DNA from: Pseudomonadota bacterium
Lineage (GTDB): Bacteria; Pseudomonadota; Gammaproteobacteria; Burkholderiales; Thiobacillaceae
NCBI GenBank assembly: GCA_030836725.1
Contig: JAUPLV010000100.1
Span: 1 to 7,725 of the forward strand
Length of the DNA stretch: 7,725 bases
Reading direction: 5' to 3'
This document shows positions 7,350-7,725 of this stretch, in pieces. A program made the translations under genes and the position numbers. Position 1 is the stretch's first letter. Each line of letters starts with the position of its first letter. Under the pieces are notes generated by a model. The model did no database searches. It was not told the origin of the DNA and was given only the letters and a program-made list of their open reading frames with translations.

Positions 7350-7612
7350 TCAAGTTTTCCCATCTGTTCGTTATTCGATGGGCTTTCGTGTTTGGTAAGT
7401 AAATCGGGAACGGTTACGTTCAAAGTCGAGGCCAAAACCTCAAGTGTGCTGAGTGTGACATTTCGTTCGTGGCGCTCTACCGAACCGATGTATGTCCGGT
7501 GCAAGCCGCATTGCTCGGCCAGTTCTTCTTGAGAGAAACCCTTTTCTCTACGAAAAATTTTGATGTTCTCAGCCAGTACAGCGCGGAGAATGTCGCTCGA
7601 TTTTCTGACCAT
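7346..7612 (-). CDS. Controller (C) protein of the restriction-modification system, XRE-type HTH
   Basis: This is an 88-residue DNA-binding regulator of the small all-helical C-protein type, expected to act as a dimer at C-boxes. The helix-turn-helix spans about residues 27-47, beginning SQEELAEQCGLH, with recognition-helix sequence HRTYIGSVER. The following HERNVTLSTLEVLASTLNV and VPDLL are typical of C proteins and XRE repressors. ATG at 7610-7612 is chosen because AGGG (7620-7623 on this strand) lies 7 bases upstream. A TTG at 7616-7618 would add two residues but has its ribosome site too close. Its TGA overlaps the endonuclease GTG by 4 bases. The two predicted operators directly upstream imply autoregulation that also sets endonuclease level. 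The role is assigned from fold, position and operators together. Confidence 0.92.
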   Translation of the reverse strand: MVRKSSDILRAVLAENIKIFRREKGFSQEELAEQCGLHRTYIGSVERHERNVTLSTLEVLASTLNVTVPDLLTKHESPSNNEQMGKLE

Positions 7613-7655
7613 GCTCAAGCCCTAATTGATCAGGCTGAGATTGTTAGTAGATGAC

Positions 7656-7666
7656 GACTATAAGTC
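7656..7666. promoter_or_regulatory. Promoter-proximal C-box of the controller operon
   Basis: GACTATAAGTC has perfect 4-bp arms around ATA, and symmetry extends one base each side (CG at 7655-7656, CG at 7666-7667). It contains the -10 element. It matches the GACTnnnAGTC form known for C-protein operators. Binding here should block RNA polymerase. Confidence 0.8.
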
Positions 7667-7685
7667 GACAGACCATAGGTATCAA
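7657..7685 (-). promoter_or_regulatory. Sigma-70 type promoter of the controller-endonuclease operon
   Basis: Read leftward, -35 TTGATA (7685-7680, 5 of 6), a 17-base spacer and -10 TATAGT (7662-7657, 5 of 6) form a promoter. The start would be near 7650, leaving a leader of about 38 bases with a ribosome site, so this transcript is not leaderless. Both C-boxes overlap it. Confidence 0.75.
7671..7681. promoter_or_regulatory. Promoter-distal C-box of the controller operon
   Basis: GACCATAGGTA has 3-bp arms ACC/GGT around ATA and is less symmetric than the proximal box. Its centre is 15 bases from the other box, with a 4-base gap between the 11-base sites, the spacing usual for tandem C-boxes. 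It touches the -35 hexamer, the position from which C proteins activate. Confidence 0.7.
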
Positions 7686-7725
7686 TTGGTGCTCACCGTC
7701 TACGGGCAGGGATGAGCGGATGACG

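Noticed and set aside
7613..7618. TTG at 7616-7618 as the controller start
   Set aside because: AGGG would be only one base away; ATG 7610-7612 has proper spacing.
7469..7654. A 61-codon + strand frame opposite the controller gene
   Set aside because: Antisense to the helix-turn-helix gene and running up to its operators; no independent support.

Overview
The window joins two unrelated blocks. Bases 1 to about 5400 are GC-rich glycogen metabolism genes, all on the + strand: the 3' part of glgB (branching enzyme), glgA (glycogen synthase) and glgP (glycogen phosphorylase). The protein sequences and high G+C suggest a proteobacterium, most likely a betaproteobacterium; this is inference from overall resemblance. 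No rRNA, tRNA, CRISPR or transposase gene is visible.

From about 5600 to the right edge the composition drops. Single 60-base rows count to about 67% G+C at 4501-4560, 55% at 5761-5820 and 40% at 7321-7380. This block is a complete type II restriction-modification system. A beta-class cytosine-N4 type DNA methyltransferase (+ strand, 5712-6605) faces a leftward pair: a small controller (C) protein (7346-7612) followed by a restriction endonuclease (6591-7349). The endonuclease closely matches what I remember of R.SmaI, so the predicted target is CCCGGG. That hexamer is absent from the whole window by eye.

The regulation can be read from the sequence. The C-R promoter overlaps two tandem C-boxes with 15-bp centre spacing. 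The methyltransferase promoter carries one C-box, with the same 9-bp core ACTATAAGT, on top of its -10 element. The simplest model is that C protein activates and then limits its own operon and the endonuclease, while shutting down early methyltransferase synthesis. C and R overlap as GTGA, which suggests translational coupling. M and R overlap tail to tail by 15 bp.

The non-coding parts hold an imperfect fold-back repeat between glgB and glgA, two consecutive hairpins after glgP, and a roughly 250-base spacer that appears to be the left border of the acquired block.
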